DNA of 64,000 nt from Burkholderia sp. WP9 (lineage in GTDB: Bacteria > Pseudomonadota > Gammaproteobacteria > Burkholderiales > Burkholderiaceae), in NCBI RefSeq assembly GCF_900104795.1, contig NZ_FNTG01000001.1, positions 682,001 through 746,000 on the forward strand, given 5' to 3'. Below the pieces are notes generated by a model. That model ran no database searches and was not told the origin of the DNA. It worked only from the letters and a program-made list of their open reading frames with translations. Position numbers and translations under genes: made by a program. Below are positions 55,177-64,000 of this stretch, one piece after another (the first letter of the stretch is position 1; each line of letters starts with the position of its first letter).

Positions 55177-57645
55177 ATGTACCAGACCTTCGTTCACGCG
55201 CCGGTCATCGCGAAGCTGTGCGCGCTGGCCATCCTGATGCTCTTCGGCTACTTCGTTTGCTGGTTTATTCCAAGAGCCATTTTGCGCGGTGCCGCGCTCA
55301 AACGAATTATCGCCGGACTGATGGGACTCGAAGCTGGAGCGGACCCTGCGCCACTCTTTGAGAAAGACAAAGACCTGGCGCACTTGTGGAGCGAATACGA
55401 CGAGACGCTTTTCAAGCAAGAGCGATTCGATTCACAGCAGCGGGACTATGTCTTCGACAAGAAGCGCTCTACCGTTCCGGCTGAGATGTTTTTCAACACT
55501 CAGACGACCGTGGACTCTTACGTCGGGGCTGAATTCTTCAAACACGTTCCAGGCATCCTGACCGGTATCGGGATTATCGGGACGTTCTTTGGCATTCTGC
55601 ACGGGCTCGACGCGTTCAACGTGAGCGCGGATGCCGCTCAAGTTCGCGATAGCCTGAAAGGGCTGCTTGGCTCCGTGTCAGAAGCGTTCGCGGTGTCCGC
55701 AGGCGCGATTGCTTGCGCGATGATTATCACGCTGCTGGAAAAATGGCTTCTTGCAAGCCTCTATAAGAAGAGCGAGTCGCTCGCCATTGAAATCGACAAG
55801 CTCTACGAAGCGGGTGCTGGCGAGGAAATGCTTCAAGACTTAGTTCAGTCCTCGGCTGACTATCTGTCCAACAGCAAGACGCTGAAGGACGCACTCGTCA
55901 ACGACCTCAAGGGCATTCTGGAGTCGGTCGCCGCGAACCAAATTAGCGAGCAAAAACGCATCATCGACGCGCAGATTAACGCTCAAGCGCAAACCACGGA
56001 GCAGCTTGGCAAGCAAATTGGGCAACACATTAGCGATGGCCTAGAAAAGGCGCTTGCGGAACCCATGAAGGCGGTGCAAGTGGCCGTCGAAAACGCTGCC
56101 AAGGAGCGCTCCGGCGCCGTTCACAATCTGCTCTCTGAGGTCGTGAAAGAGCTCAATCAGAGCCTGCGCGACCTTTTCGGTGACCAGATTGCCGGCATCA
56201 ACACGATGCAGCAGCAGACGATTGCCGCGCTTCAATCGGCCGTCACGAAGATGGAGCAGTTGTCGACGACGCTCACGACCGCCGGAACGGACGCGACAGG
56301 CAAGATGGGTGAGCAGTTGGCCGAGGCTATCAAGAACATGGAAGCCAGCCAGAGCCGCATGACTAATGAAATGACGCAGGCGGCGACCGCGATAAAGGGG
56401 ATAGTCACCAGTTCGCACACTGCGACCAACGACGGCATGCTCGCCGCGCTGGAAAAGGTCAGCACCAATGTCGACGCGCTCGTTAAACAAATGACCGAAA
56501 AAATCGAGACGTCGCAAGCCGCGACGGGTGAGGCACTTGCGAAGGCACTGTCCGACGTGACGGAGCGTGTAAGCAGTCTCGTCGCGTCTTTGACGACTAA
56601 CGTCGAAACCTCCCAAACCGCGACGGGCGAGGCGCTCACGAAGGCGCTGTCCGACGTGACGGAACGTGTTGGCGGTCTCGTCTCGTCGTTGACGAACAAT
56701 GTCGAAAGCTCGCAGAGCACGACCAGCGCGCAGTTGCAGAAGACAGTTGACGATGTGAGTGCCTCAGTCGCAAAGCTGGTGAGCGGGTTGTCCGATTCGA
56801 TTGCCAACACGCAAAAGGAAACCGGCGCGCAACTGACGCAATCGGTGGCCAGCGTGAAGGACTCGGTCATGTCGATGGTCGACGGCCTCAAGGAGCAAGC
56901 GGGAGAAGCGGAAGCTGCCCAGGTAAAACGTCAGCAGCAACTCGCCGCCGATGCCCAAGCCGCAGTTGCTCAAATCTCCGCCGACGCGCGGGCCGCCGCC
57001 GCGCAAATGTCGTCGTCGGTGGACGCGCTCGCGACGGAGGTGCGCAGAATCGTTTCCGGGACCGGTATTGCGGTCGACAAGATGCGTGAAAGTGTTGACG
57101 CAATGGGCAAGGTGACAGGCGAAACCGTTTCGCAGATGAACGCGGGCGCGAACACCCTGTATACGGCGGCACACGAGTTCGAAAAGGCCGGCACGGCATT
57201 GACGGGTTCGCTCAATCAAGCGACCACTCTGACCGACAAGCTGGCAGCCGCAGCGGGCTACGTTGGCACGGCATCGCAGACGATGCAGTCTGTCATCACT
57301 GACTATCGGGCCCGATGCGACGAATTCCAATCGATGCTCGAGCAACTCAAAACTGTCGTGGCGCTCGCAGAAGGTTCCTTGAGCCATGACGTGCTCGAGC
57401 AGATTCAGGCCTCGAGCAAGGCGCTCACGGTCGCTCAACTGCAAGTCGAGGAGTTCATGAATGGAGTGACCGATGTCCTCCAGGATTCGAGCGACAAGTT
57501 CCAGACCAACCTCACCGAGGCCATGGAGCGTGCCGCCAGCAAGCTCGTTGACACGACCGGCAAGGTGACGGGCTTGCTTGGCCGCACCATCGAGAATCTG
57601 GCAATGGCCGTGCGCCCGGTTGTGATGGACGAGGAGGGCGCTTAA
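55177..57645 (+). CDS. zorA: ZorA, MotA-like channel subunit of the Zorya system
   Basis: An 822-residue inner-membrane protein. Three hydrophobic regions (about 10-33, 122-147, 163-192) match the MotA/ExbB-like core (PGILTGIGIIGTFFGILHGL; SEAFAVSAGAIACAMIITLL). The rest is a very long coiled-coil tail reaching into the cytoplasm, which transmits the signal to the effectors. The tail holds four 33-residue repeats at about 443-574. The ATG follows the RHH gene by 12 bp. With ZorB it forms a proton-driven complex in the known Zorya structures. E. coli ZorA is 729 residues, so this tail is longer. Confidence 0.92.
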   Translation: MYQTFVHAPVIAKLCALAILMLFGYFVCWFIPRAILRGAALKRIIAGLMGLEAGADPAPLFEKDKDLAHLWSEYDETLFKQERFDSQQRDYVFDKKRSTVPAEMFFNTQTTVDSYVGAEFFKHVPGILTGIGIIGTFFGILHGLDAFNVSADAAQVRDSLKGLLGSVSEAFAVSAGAIACAMIITLLEKWLLASLYKKSESLAIEIDKLYEAGAGEEMLQDLVQSSADYLSNSKTLKDALVNDLKGILESVAANQISEQKRIIDAQINAQAQTTEQLGKQIGQHISDGLEKALAEPMKAVQVAVENAAKERSGAVHNLLSEVVKELNQSLRDLFGDQIAGINTMQQQTIAALQSAVTKMEQLSTTLTTAGTDATGKMGEQLAEAIKNMEASQSRMTNEMTQAATAIKGIVTSSHTATNDGMLAALEKVSTNVDALVKQMTEKIETSQAATGEALAKALSDVTERVSSLVASLTTNVETSQTATGEALTKALSDVTERVGGLVSSLTNNVESSQSTTSAQLQKTVDDVSASVAKLVSGLSDSIANTQKETGAQLTQSVASVKDSVMSMVDGLKEQAGEAEAAQVKRQQQLAADAQAAVAQISADARAAAAQMSSSVDALATEVRRIVSGTGIAVDKMRESVDAMGKVTGETVSQMNAGANTLYTAAHEFEKAGTALTGSLNQATTLTDKLAAAAGYVGTASQTMQSVITDYRARCDEFQSMLEQLKTVVALAEGSLSHDVLEQIQASSKALTVAQLQVEEFMNGVTDVLQDSSDKFQTNLTEAMERAASKLVDTTGKVTGLLGRTIENLAMAVRPVVMDEEGA
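56503..56898 (+). repeat. Four 99-bp in-frame repeats in the zorA tail
   Basis: Units start at 56503, 56602, 56701 and 56800, exactly 99 bp apart. The first two are nearly identical in protein (ETSQAATGEALAKALSDVTE and ETSQTATGEALTKALSDVTE); the third and fourth are more diverged (ESSQSTTSAQL; ANTQKETGAQL). 33 residues is three hendecads, fitting a coiled coil. The high DNA identity of units 1 and 2 suggests a recent duplication. Confidence 0.85.
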
Positions 57646-58368
57646 ATGTTGAGCTCGCGCATCGTTTTGAAACGGGGCGGCAAGGGCGAGGCAGAAAAGC
57701 CGTTCTGGATTAGCTACGCGGACCTGATGACCGCGCTCATGGTGCTGTTCCTTGTCACGATGTCGGTGACCCTGCTTGCCGTCACCAAGCAGGTGAGCGA
57801 AGCCGAGCGCCAGAAAGCCGAGCGCGACCGCGAAATCGCGGAGTTACTTCATCGCGTGCAAGTCGCCGCCAAGAACGCCGGCATCTCGGTCGACATGGAC
57901 CGCAATGTCATCGACTTCGGGGACAAGGCGCACTTCGAGAAGAATAGCTCTGGGCTCAAACCTGAGCAGCAAAAGCTGCTGCGCTCGTTCGTGCCTCAGG
58001 TGCTCGCTATCGCACGCGACCCGCTCGGCCAGAAATGGCTCAAGCAGATTGTGGTGGAGGGATTCTCAAGCCCGGAGGGCGACTACCTCTACAACCTCAA
58101 CCTGAGCCTTCAGCGCAGCCAGCGTGTGCTGTGCGTTCTGCTTGCAAAACCGCCGACGGGCGAGAGCGGCATGAGCGACGACGAGCTCGAGCAAATCCGC
58201 GACCTCTTTCTCGTCGGAGGCTATTCGTTCAACGGGGCCAAGGCGTCCTACGAGGATAGCCGACGCGTGGAGCTTCGACTGGAATTCCTGGGCATCGGCG
58301 AACATCGTCCGTCGACCAACGGAGCGCCGCGCGGCAACTTCGGCACCTGTGCGTTGGGAGCAAGTTAA
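57646..58368 (+). CDS. zorB: ZorB, MotB-like subunit of the Zorya system
   Basis: A 240-residue protein. One membrane helix (about 25-47) carries the essential proton-channel Asp26 in SYADLMTALMVLFLV. A plug or linker helix (SEAERQKAERDREIAELLHR) follows, then an OmpA-like peptidoglycan-binding domain (HFEKNSSGLKPEQQKLLRSF; VVEGFSSPEGDYLYNLNLSL; SQRVLCVLL) in the periplasm. The ATG directly follows the zorA stop, and the stop overlaps the zorC start by one base (TAATG), so translation is coupled. Confidence 0.93.
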   Translation: MLSSRIVLKRGGKGEAEKPFWISYADLMTALMVLFLVTMSVTLLAVTKQVSEAERQKAERDREIAELLHRVQVAAKNAGISVDMDRNVIDFGDKAHFEKNSSGLKPEQQKLLRSFVPQVLAIARDPLGQKWLKQIVVEGFSSPEGDYLYNLNLSLQRSQRVLCVLLAKPPTGESGMSDDELEQIRDLFLVGGYSFNGAKASYEDSRRVELRLEFLGIGEHRPSTNGAPRGNFGTCALGAS

Positions 58369-60353
58369 TGAGCTTCCTCGACGACCTGCGTAACCGACTC
58401 AGCCGACTGCAGACCCAGCCGGTCTTTCTGCAATCATCCTTGGGCAACCTCGAAGACCAACTCGAAGCCCTGACGCAAAAACTCAAGGGCCACTCCGCGA
58501 AGGCGCCCGCAGATGCCATCGTCAACGCCGTCGAGCGCTTCCAAAAAGAGCCGCGTTTCAGACACTCGCACGATGCGTTGTTAGTGAGTCTCGGGTGTGA
58601 CCGGCCTATTGGGAAGATACGCTATCGCCTCATCGAGGACAACACCCGATTTCCCGCCGTCCTCTCGGGCGTCGACCGATTCCGTAAGCACCGGACCATC
58701 TTCCGCGACTGCTATAAAGGGCTGCTCGATACGTACCTCGGCTACCACCCCGACATGAAGGGTGCGTCGACGACCGGTCGCCCCAATTGGGAGATGCTTC
58801 GGTCCTGGTTGGACTCTGGTGCGAGCGGCCTTCGGGACCCTGACGGACTGGACGAGAACTGGGTTCCTGAACTCGTGGCACACCCCGAGCTTTTCTCTGA
58901 GGCGCCGGTGGACGCGTTCGCGCGTCAGGTCCTCGAAGGAAAGGATGAGTCTTTCCTCCACTTTCAGCAAGCGCTTGGCATCGACCGCACCTCGTGGCTC
59001 ATGGAGCAGGTTGTCCTAGCCCAGGTTCGTGCCGCCGCAAAGGCGGGCATCACGCCCTACATCCCGAAGCTGTTACCCTTGCTCGAGCCGCTCGCAAGCC
59101 AAAACCCGGTTGTGTTCAATCAGGGGCTGGCGGAGGTCCTGGGCGCATATTGCGAGCACAGCGGCGGGCCGCTGCACGGTGCGCTGCGCGATTTCTCGTT
59201 GTACTTCTGGGGGAACCCGCTTTTCCTGCGCAAGGAAAGCAGCACAGGCTGGATTTCGGTGCCCCGCGAATCACGGGAGATGGTGAAGAAGTGGTTCAAG
59301 CTGCACGTGATTCAGCAGTTCTTCAACGTTCTGGCCAAGCAGGACCAGCACGAAGAGGACAATATCCAGTTGAAGCGTGAAAGGCGGCGTGACTTTTGGG
59401 AGAAGTACGCGGATGTCGTCGGGGACGTCAAATTCGCGCTCGGGCCTAACACGCGAAGTAGCGATGACCCGCGCATGGTCGAAGTCATCAAGCTGATGGA
59501 AGGCATGACCCTTGACCTCTATGGAGCGGGCGACGGGCAGAATAACGCCTTCATCATGCGGTTCGACGATTGGGTCGTGGCCGAATTCGGGCACGAGAAT
59601 AACGCATGCTTCGTGTACCGCGCATCGGACGTACCTTTCGAGAACGGCGACACCAGCATTTCGGCGCAGGCGATTCGCCACCACATTCAGGCGACTTCAT
59701 CCAGACGGCTCGGCCCGGAAAAGCTATACCACCGCGATAGAGGCGGATACAGCTGGGAAGACATCTTCGAAGACGCTTTGCGCTCTCGGGGCATAGTCGC
59801 GCCGGTCGCCTCACCTGCAAGCAAAACTTCAAGGACGACCTGGAAACCCGAGGTTCCGACGCAGGCAGCCAAACAGCAGGTTCAGACGCGCACGGCCGGG
59901 AATTCCTTCGCGAGCTCCCAAGCGCCAGCTACGCCCGTTGCCAGTGGTTCGGCGGCGGTGAAGGTAACGCCACGCCAGTCCGCCACCAGTCAGTCCACTG
60001 CCGCTCAGACTGCTGCCGGGCAGACCGCTGCCGGGCAGACCGCGAGCGCTTGGCGCAACCCGTCGATTTTGAGGCCACCAACCGGGGCCACCAGTAGTTC
60101 TGCTCCCGCCGAGCCCGCAACTTCGACCTCTGCTTCGAATTCCCCCATTGTGCATCTGCCGTTCGGGGCGAAGCAGGAAAAGGAACTGCTCAACCTCTGC
60201 CGCAAGCACGACATTTATGTCCGAGACATGCGTGAGCGGGAGGGCTACCTGTGGGTCGCTCTAGACAAGCCCGAGGACAATCGAATGACGCCGTTGCTGC
60301 AAGCGTACGGATTCAAGTATCGCCCGGGCCGGGGCTGGTGGCGCCAGGCCTAA
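58368..60353 (+). CDS. zorC: ZorC, EH-signature effector of type I Zorya, with a C-terminal extension
   Basis: A 661-residue cytoplasmic protein. Helical N-terminal part (about 1-330), then the EH_Signature domain (about 335-470) with KYADVVGDVKFALGPNTRSS, GDGQNNAFIMRFDDWVVAEF, HENNACFVYRAS and EDIFEDALRSRGI. ZorC proteins bind DNA and act with ZorD. Residues about 480-595 are a low-complexity Ala/Thr/Ser/Gln-rich linker with a short tandem repeat (AAQTAAGQTAAGQTAS). A small folded-looking module ends the protein (KQEKELLNLCRKHDIYVRDM, YGFKYRPGRGWWRQA). This extension is unusual compared with what I recall of ZorC, normally near 560 residues. Confidence 0.9.
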   Translation: MSFLDDLRNRLSRLQTQPVFLQSSLGNLEDQLEALTQKLKGHSAKAPADAIVNAVERFQKEPRFRHSHDALLVSLGCDRPIGKIRYRLIEDNTRFPAVLSGVDRFRKHRTIFRDCYKGLLDTYLGYHPDMKGASTTGRPNWEMLRSWLDSGASGLRDPDGLDENWVPELVAHPELFSEAPVDAFARQVLEGKDESFLHFQQALGIDRTSWLMEQVVLAQVRAAAKAGITPYIPKLLPLLEPLASQNPVVFNQGLAEVLGAYCEHSGGPLHGALRDFSLYFWGNPLFLRKESSTGWISVPRESREMVKKWFKLHVIQQFFNVLAKQDQHEEDNIQLKRERRRDFWEKYADVVGDVKFALGPNTRSSDDPRMVEVIKLMEGMTLDLYGAGDGQNNAFIMRFDDWVVAEFGHENNACFVYRASDVPFENGDTSISAQAIRHHIQATSSRRLGPEKLYHRDRGGYSWEDIFEDALRSRGIVAPVASPASKTSRTTWKPEVPTQAAKQQVQTRTAGNSFASSQAPATPVASGSAAVKVTPRQSATSQSTAAQTAAGQTAAGQTASAWRNPSILRPPTGATSSSAPAEPATSTSASNSPIVHLPFGAKQEKELLNLCRKHDIYVRDMREREGYLWVALDKPEDNRMTPLLQAYGFKYRPGRGWWRQA

Positions 60354-60383
60354 CAAATACAAAGAGAGACGGGGATTCAAGGC

Positions 60384-63300
60384 ATGTTGAAGTGGCTCAA
60401 GAGAAAGACCGATACCGGGGCGGCCCAGTCGCAAACCGCCGCCGTGTGGCGGGCGTTCGGACCTGAGGGCGTCGACCTTGGGACATTTGAGGCCGTCGGC
60501 TCCCGCGCAGGCGCGGCACCGCTTGCCACGCCGACCGTTCCCGCACTCATCATGCAGTTGCACGACGAGGGCTTCGCTATCGGGACGGACGAGAGCGCTC
60601 ATCTGTCGTGGGAGAATCTCTACAACCTGCTCGACGAGCCGGCATTCTCTCGCAGCCTTGACCAGCTGGAGCTCCCGCCGGACGCTGGCCTCGCGCCCGA
60701 ACTCGAAAGCCGCAATTCGCTAATCGACCCGGATTTCTCCATTCGCGTATGTGGATGGCTCGACAACAATCGCCGTTCCATTGAGGATGTGACGCGCAAT
60801 GGCGCGCTTGTATCGGTCAAAGGCCAACAACGCCTGCTCTCACGGGAGGCGTGGGGGACCGTGGAGCAGGTCGCACAGTTTCAGACGCGTCCAGATGAAG
60901 AGCGCAACGAGACCGTGAACCGGATGCGATGGGGCCAGATTCGACGCTCCGCGCTCGCGGCGAAGGCGGGCTTGGACCATTTTCTGTACAAGAGCATCGT
61001 CGTCACGCCGGACACCATCAACATCATCCCGCGAAAGACGGGCGCGGATACTACGCGGATGGTCGAAATTATTCCGACCTTCGAGAGTGCGCCTCCGAAC
61101 TGGCTTGAGGTCTTCGATTCGTACCCGACGGTGCCGGACCACTATGACATCAGCACACCCGAGGGCTCCGTTCACGTCATCGTGACGCCCGAAGCGCACA
61201 CCGTGCTGTCCAGCATCCGGAAGATGCCGGGACGTCTTGTCTCCGGCAGCCGCGCCGAGGCGTTCCTGCTCAATCCCTTCGCCGCGCTGGGCGAGGATGC
61301 GAAAGCGGTCATCGATGAAGAGCAGTTCGAGCGCGCCAAAGTCGAGGCTGGCATCTTTTTCGACCACTTCACTTCGATTATCCGCCGCGATGCACTAGGA
61401 TTTCCGGAAGTCGTCGGACTGACCATCGAGATGACGCTCGCGGACCGGGTGTCTGCGGAGGAGCGGCTCTTTTCAGATGACGCGGAGCTGGAGCACTTCA
61501 TCCGTGGCGCCGAGCGGGCGATTGCTGCCGAACGTCAGCTCTATGCTTGGGAAGGCTACGACTTCGAACTGCTCGGAGATAGCGAAGAACATCTTGCGTT
61601 GCTGAAGGCCGCGCTGGAGGAAAGGCGAACTCCCCGTATTCTGGTTCGGCACGCCGACGTCTACGACCTGAGCGCGTACACTTCACGCGTCAACGACATT
61701 GGCCTCGAGCAGCCGTACTACTCGCCGTACATTGCGAAGAAGGGCGACGAATGGTGGCCTGAGCACCTGGTCAACGTCATCGTGTACACGCCGGACGGCA
61801 GCACCGACCCGGTTGCGGTACCCATCACGGATGACGTCAAGGACGAACTGAGTGCCAAGCTCAAGGAGGCAGAAGCCTCCGGCAAGTTATCTGTTGAGTT
61901 GCCGGGATTCCCGAAGCCCATCCCGGTCACCGAAGCGCGCGACATCCTCGACGCGTTCATCAACTTTGGAAAAGATGTTCAGGAGGGGTACGACAAGCCG
62001 CCGAAATCCGTCGACGCCAAGGACAAGGCCGCTCGTCCGAAGGCGAAGCAACTACTGTTGAAGCCAAACGTTGAGGCGGTGGACTACGAGGAGGTCCGCA
62101 AAGAGATTTTGACCACCTTTGCGCCGTCGCCGGTCCTTCCGTCGGGCTTCAGGACGGAGACCAAGCTGCTGCCGCATCAGGAAAAGGGCGTCGCATGGCT
62201 TCAGCATCTCTTTCAGCAGGCGCCGAATCACTGTCGCGGCTGCATCATCGCTGACGACATGGGTCTAGGCAAAACGCTCCAGCTGCTGACGTTCATGGCG
62301 CGTGCATTTGAGGACAATCCAGCACTTCCGCCGGCGCTCATCGTGGCGCCGGTCTCCCTTCTCGAAAACTGGGCGGAGGAGATGGGCAAGTTCTTCAAGG
62401 AAGGCGCGTTTCGGCCGCTCATCGCTTACGGCGACAACTTGGCGTCGCTTCGTGTGCCGCGCGCGGCCATCGACGAGGAGTTGCGAAAGGAAAATCTCGT
62501 CAAGTTCCTGCAGCCGGGATGGGTCGGCGACGCGAACATCGTGCTGACGACCTACGAGACGCTCCGCGACCTCGAATTCTCGTTCGCCGCTGTCAAATGG
62601 TCGATTATGGCCTGCGACGAAGCGCAGAAAATCAAGAACCCGAACTCTATGGTCACGCGCGCCGCCAAGAAGCAGAACGTGATGTTCAAGGTGGCCTGTA
62701 CCGGAACGCCTGTCGAGAATACGCTCGTCGACCTGTGGTGCCTCTTCGACCTAGTCCAAGCAGGGTTCCTCGGAGCACTCAATGAGTTCGGACGGCGCTA
62801 TCGCAAGCCGATTGAAGCCGAGACGGAGGAAGAGAAGGCGCGCGTCGAGGAGTTGCGTGGCCTGATTGAGCCGCAGATACTGCGCCGCATGAAGACGGAC
62901 GTAGCACAGTTGCCGCCCAAGCGCATCATTCCTGTGCGTATTCCCATGTCGAACTTGCAGCGCACGTACTACACGAGCGCAGTGAACCTGTTCAAGGGCC
63001 TCAAGAAGGGCGACAAAGAGGCGACGCCGTCTCCGTTCAAAAACCATCTCGGGGTGCTGCAATACTTGCGTTCCATCTGTACTGCGCCGCACGCACCAGG
63101 CTTGGGTCGTTTCACACCGCAGCCACTTGCGCAGGCACGCGCGGATGCACCCAAACTCGGATGGCTCCTTGAAACGCTGCGCCAAATTCAAGGCAAGGAC
63201 GAGAAGGCCATTGTCTTTGCTGAGTTCCGCGAGGCGCAGCAAATGCTCGCCTACTACATCAAAGAGACGTTCGGTTTCGAGCCGCGCATCATCAATGGCG

Positions 63301-64000
63301 ACGTCACGGCCTCCGCGAAGCACGTCGCGAGCCGACAAAAGCAGATTCGCGCTTTCCAGGAGAAGCCGGGATTCGGCATCATCATCCTTTCCCCGGTCGC
63401 CGTCGGCTACGGGGTAAACGTGCAGGAAGCCAACCACGTCATCCACTACACGCGAAACTGGAACCCCGCGAAGGAAGACCAGGCGACCGACCGCGCGTAC
63501 CGAATCGGCCAGAAGCGAGAGGTCTTCGTCTATCTGCCGATTGTGAGCGCGGAAGATTTCAAGACGTTTGAAGTGCGTCTGAGCGAATTACTGGACACCA
63601 AACGCAAGCTTGCAAGCGACATGCTCAATGGCTCCGGCACCGTGATGCCTAGTGACTGGAACATCCAGGACATTATCCCGGACGGTCCGAACGACGGGAC
63701 GTTCAACCGAGCAGTCGCGCTGGATGACGTGTTGCGTATGGAGTGGGAGTACTTCGAGGCTTACGTTGCAGCCGTATGGCAGAAGAAGGGGTTCAGAACA
63801 GTTTATCGAACGCCTGCGCGCGATGGCGGAGTCGACGTGGTTGCAATTGCAGGAAACACCGGGGACCTGATTCAGTGCAAGAGTTCGGGTACCGTCAACG
63901 CGTCTCTAAACGACGAGGGCGTCAAAGATGTCGTCTCGGCAGAAGCTGAATATCGACTTCGGCACCCAGGCGTAAGCTTTTCAAAGTGGGTCGCAACGAA
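60384..64000 (+). CDS. zorD: ZorD, SNF2 helicase with Mrr-like nuclease domain (3' end outside window)
   Basis: Begins MLKWLKRKTDTGAAQSQTAA 30 bp after zorC and stays open to the window end (at least 1205 residues). An N-terminal part of about 590 residues is specific to ZorD. The SNF2 ATPase follows: PHQEKGVAWL, Walker A in MGLGKT (626-631), CDEAQKIKNP with DEAQ at 745-748, the TGTPVEN motif and QATDRAYRIGQ (motif VI, about 1033-1043). From about 1110 an Mrr-like PD-(D/E)XK nuclease domain starts, with GGVDVVAIAG (Asp1151) and LIQCKSSG (Gln1164, Lys1166). Typical ZorD ends near 1080 residues in E. coli; this copy is longer. Confidence 0.93.
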   Translation, partial: MLKWLKRKTDTGAAQSQTAAVWRAFGPEGVDLGTFEAVGSRAGAAPLATPTVPALIMQLHDEGFAIGTDESAHLSWENLYNLLDEPAFSRSLDQLELPPDAGLAPELESRNSLIDPDFSIRVCGWLDNNRRSIEDVTRNGALVSVKGQQRLLSREAWGTVEQVAQFQTRPDEERNETVNRMRWGQIRRSALAAKAGLDHFLYKSIVVTPDTINIIPRKTGADTTRMVEIIPTFESAPPNWLEVFDSYPTVPDHYDISTPEGSVHVIVTPEAHTVLSSIRKMPGRLVSGSRAEAFLLNPFAALGEDAKAVIDEEQFERAKVEAGIFFDHFTSIIRRDALGFPEVVGLTIEMTLADRVSAEERLFSDDAELEHFIRGAERAIAAERQLYAWEGYDFELLGDSEEHLALLKAALEERRTPRILVRHADVYDLSAYTSRVNDIGLEQPYYSPYIAKKGDEWWPEHLVNVIVYTPDGSTDPVAVPITDDVKDELSAKLKEAEASGKLSVELPGFPKPIPVTEARDILDAFINFGKDVQEGYDKPPKSVDAKDKAARPKAKQLLLKPNVEAVDYEEVRKEILTTFAPSPVLPSGFRTETKLLPHQEKGVAWLQHLFQQAPNHCRGCIIADDMGLGKTLQLLTFMARAFEDNPALPPALIVAPVSLLENWAEEMGKFFKEGAFRPLIAYGDNLASLRVPRAAIDEELRKENLVKFLQPGWVGDANIVLTTYETLRDLEFSFAAVKWSIMACDEAQKIKNPNSMVTRAAKKQNVMFKVACTGTPVENTLVDLWCLFDLVQAGFLGALNEFGRRYRKPIEAETEEEKARVEELRGLIEPQILRRMKTDVAQLPPKRIIPVRIPMSNLQRTYYTSAVNLFKGLKKGDKEATPSPFKNHLGVLQYLRSICTAPHAPGLGRFTPQPLAQARADAPKLGWLLETLRQIQGKDEKAIVFAEFREAQQMLAYYIKETFGFEPRIINGDVTASAKHVASRQKQIRAFQEKPGFGIIILSPVAVGYGVNVQEANHVIHYTRNWNPAKEDQATDRAYRIGQKREVFVYLPIVSAEDFKTFEVRLSELLDTKRKLASDMLNGSGTVMPSDWNIQDIIPDGPNDGTFNRAVALDDVLRMEWEYFEAYVAAVWQKKGFRTVYRTPARDGGVDVVAIAGNTGDLIQCKSSGTVNASLNDEGVKDVVSAEAEYRLRHPGVSFSKWVAT

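Noticed and set aside
56503..56898. Regular 99-bp repeats considered as a CRISPR-like array
   Set aside because: The repeats are contiguous without spacers, keep the zorA reading frame and encode a coiled coil.
1..64000. Frameshifts explained by poor sequence quality
   Set aside because: Genes of 1-3 kb (dnaE2, zorA, zorC, zorD, the GGDEF-EAL protein) are all uninterrupted, so errors would have to hit only small genes. Read data would still be decisive for single cases.

Overview
The window looks like an accessory replicon region or genomic island of a Burkholderiaceae bacterium (Paraburkholderia, Caballeronia or Burkholderia). It is GC-rich. It carries PhaB and a phasin, DUF4148, DUF3562, DUF1488 and PsiF-type small proteins, H-NS of the betaproteobacterial type and an imuA-imuB-dnaE2 cassette. 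Coding density is low for a bacterium. Many short genes are broken by frameshifts, stop codons or truncation, while the large genes are intact, so this reads as a decaying accessory region rather than poor sequence. No tRNA, rRNA or CRISPR array was seen.

Layout. 1-16 kb: small genes and remnants (Uma2-like protein, a receiver protein with Glu in place of the phospho-Asp, DUF4148, broken cupin and kinase genes, phasin, an XRE-type regulator, phaB, an extra Hfq-like protein, DUF1488, a broken receiver gene carrying a perfect palindrome, a PsiF-like gene with an internal stop). 17-19 kb: a DUF234-type ATPase behind two copies of a promoter-like repeat. 19.8-23.2 kb: a signalling block with a photoactive-yellow-protein-like sensor overlapping a diguanylate cyclase, then an EAL protein and an HD-GYP protein. 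23.5-29.6 kb: kinase and IS3 remnants, an unknown helical protein, GlsB and DUF883 membrane proteins, a dead nuclease-domain remnant and an H-NS protein. 29.7-44.3 kb: ArsC-like, PAS-GGDEF-EAL, CHAD, DUF3562, EAL-CBS-GGDEF and chemoreceptor genes, followed by a second, decayed copy of the ArsC-CHAD-DUF3562 set. 44.4-47.7 kb: PhoU, a truncated ArsA with a degenerate P-loop and an ACR3 arsenite transporter whose 5' end is fused into another gene. 47.9-53.2 kb: LexA-controlled imuA-imuB-dnaE2. 53.2-54.4 kb: RepB/ParB-like remnant cut by a truncated IS21 element. 54.9-64.0 kb: a type I Zorya anti-phage operon (zorA-zorB-zorC-zorD) preceded by a small ribbon-helix-helix gene; zorD runs off the window.

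How genes work together. Five proteins with c-di-GMP synthesis or hydrolysis domains lie between 20 and 38 kb, with a chemoreceptor, suggesting a motility or biofilm signalling region with one candidate blue-light input. Phasin, PhaB, CHAD and PhoU hint at a polyhydroxyalkanoate and phosphate storage theme, which is inference only. The Zorya operon is a membrane proton-channel motor (ZorA/ZorB) with cytoplasmic DNA-acting effectors (ZorC/ZorD). It is a known system, but this copy has features worth checking: an upstream regulator-like gene, a tail built from 33-residue repeats, and a C-terminal extension on ZorC.
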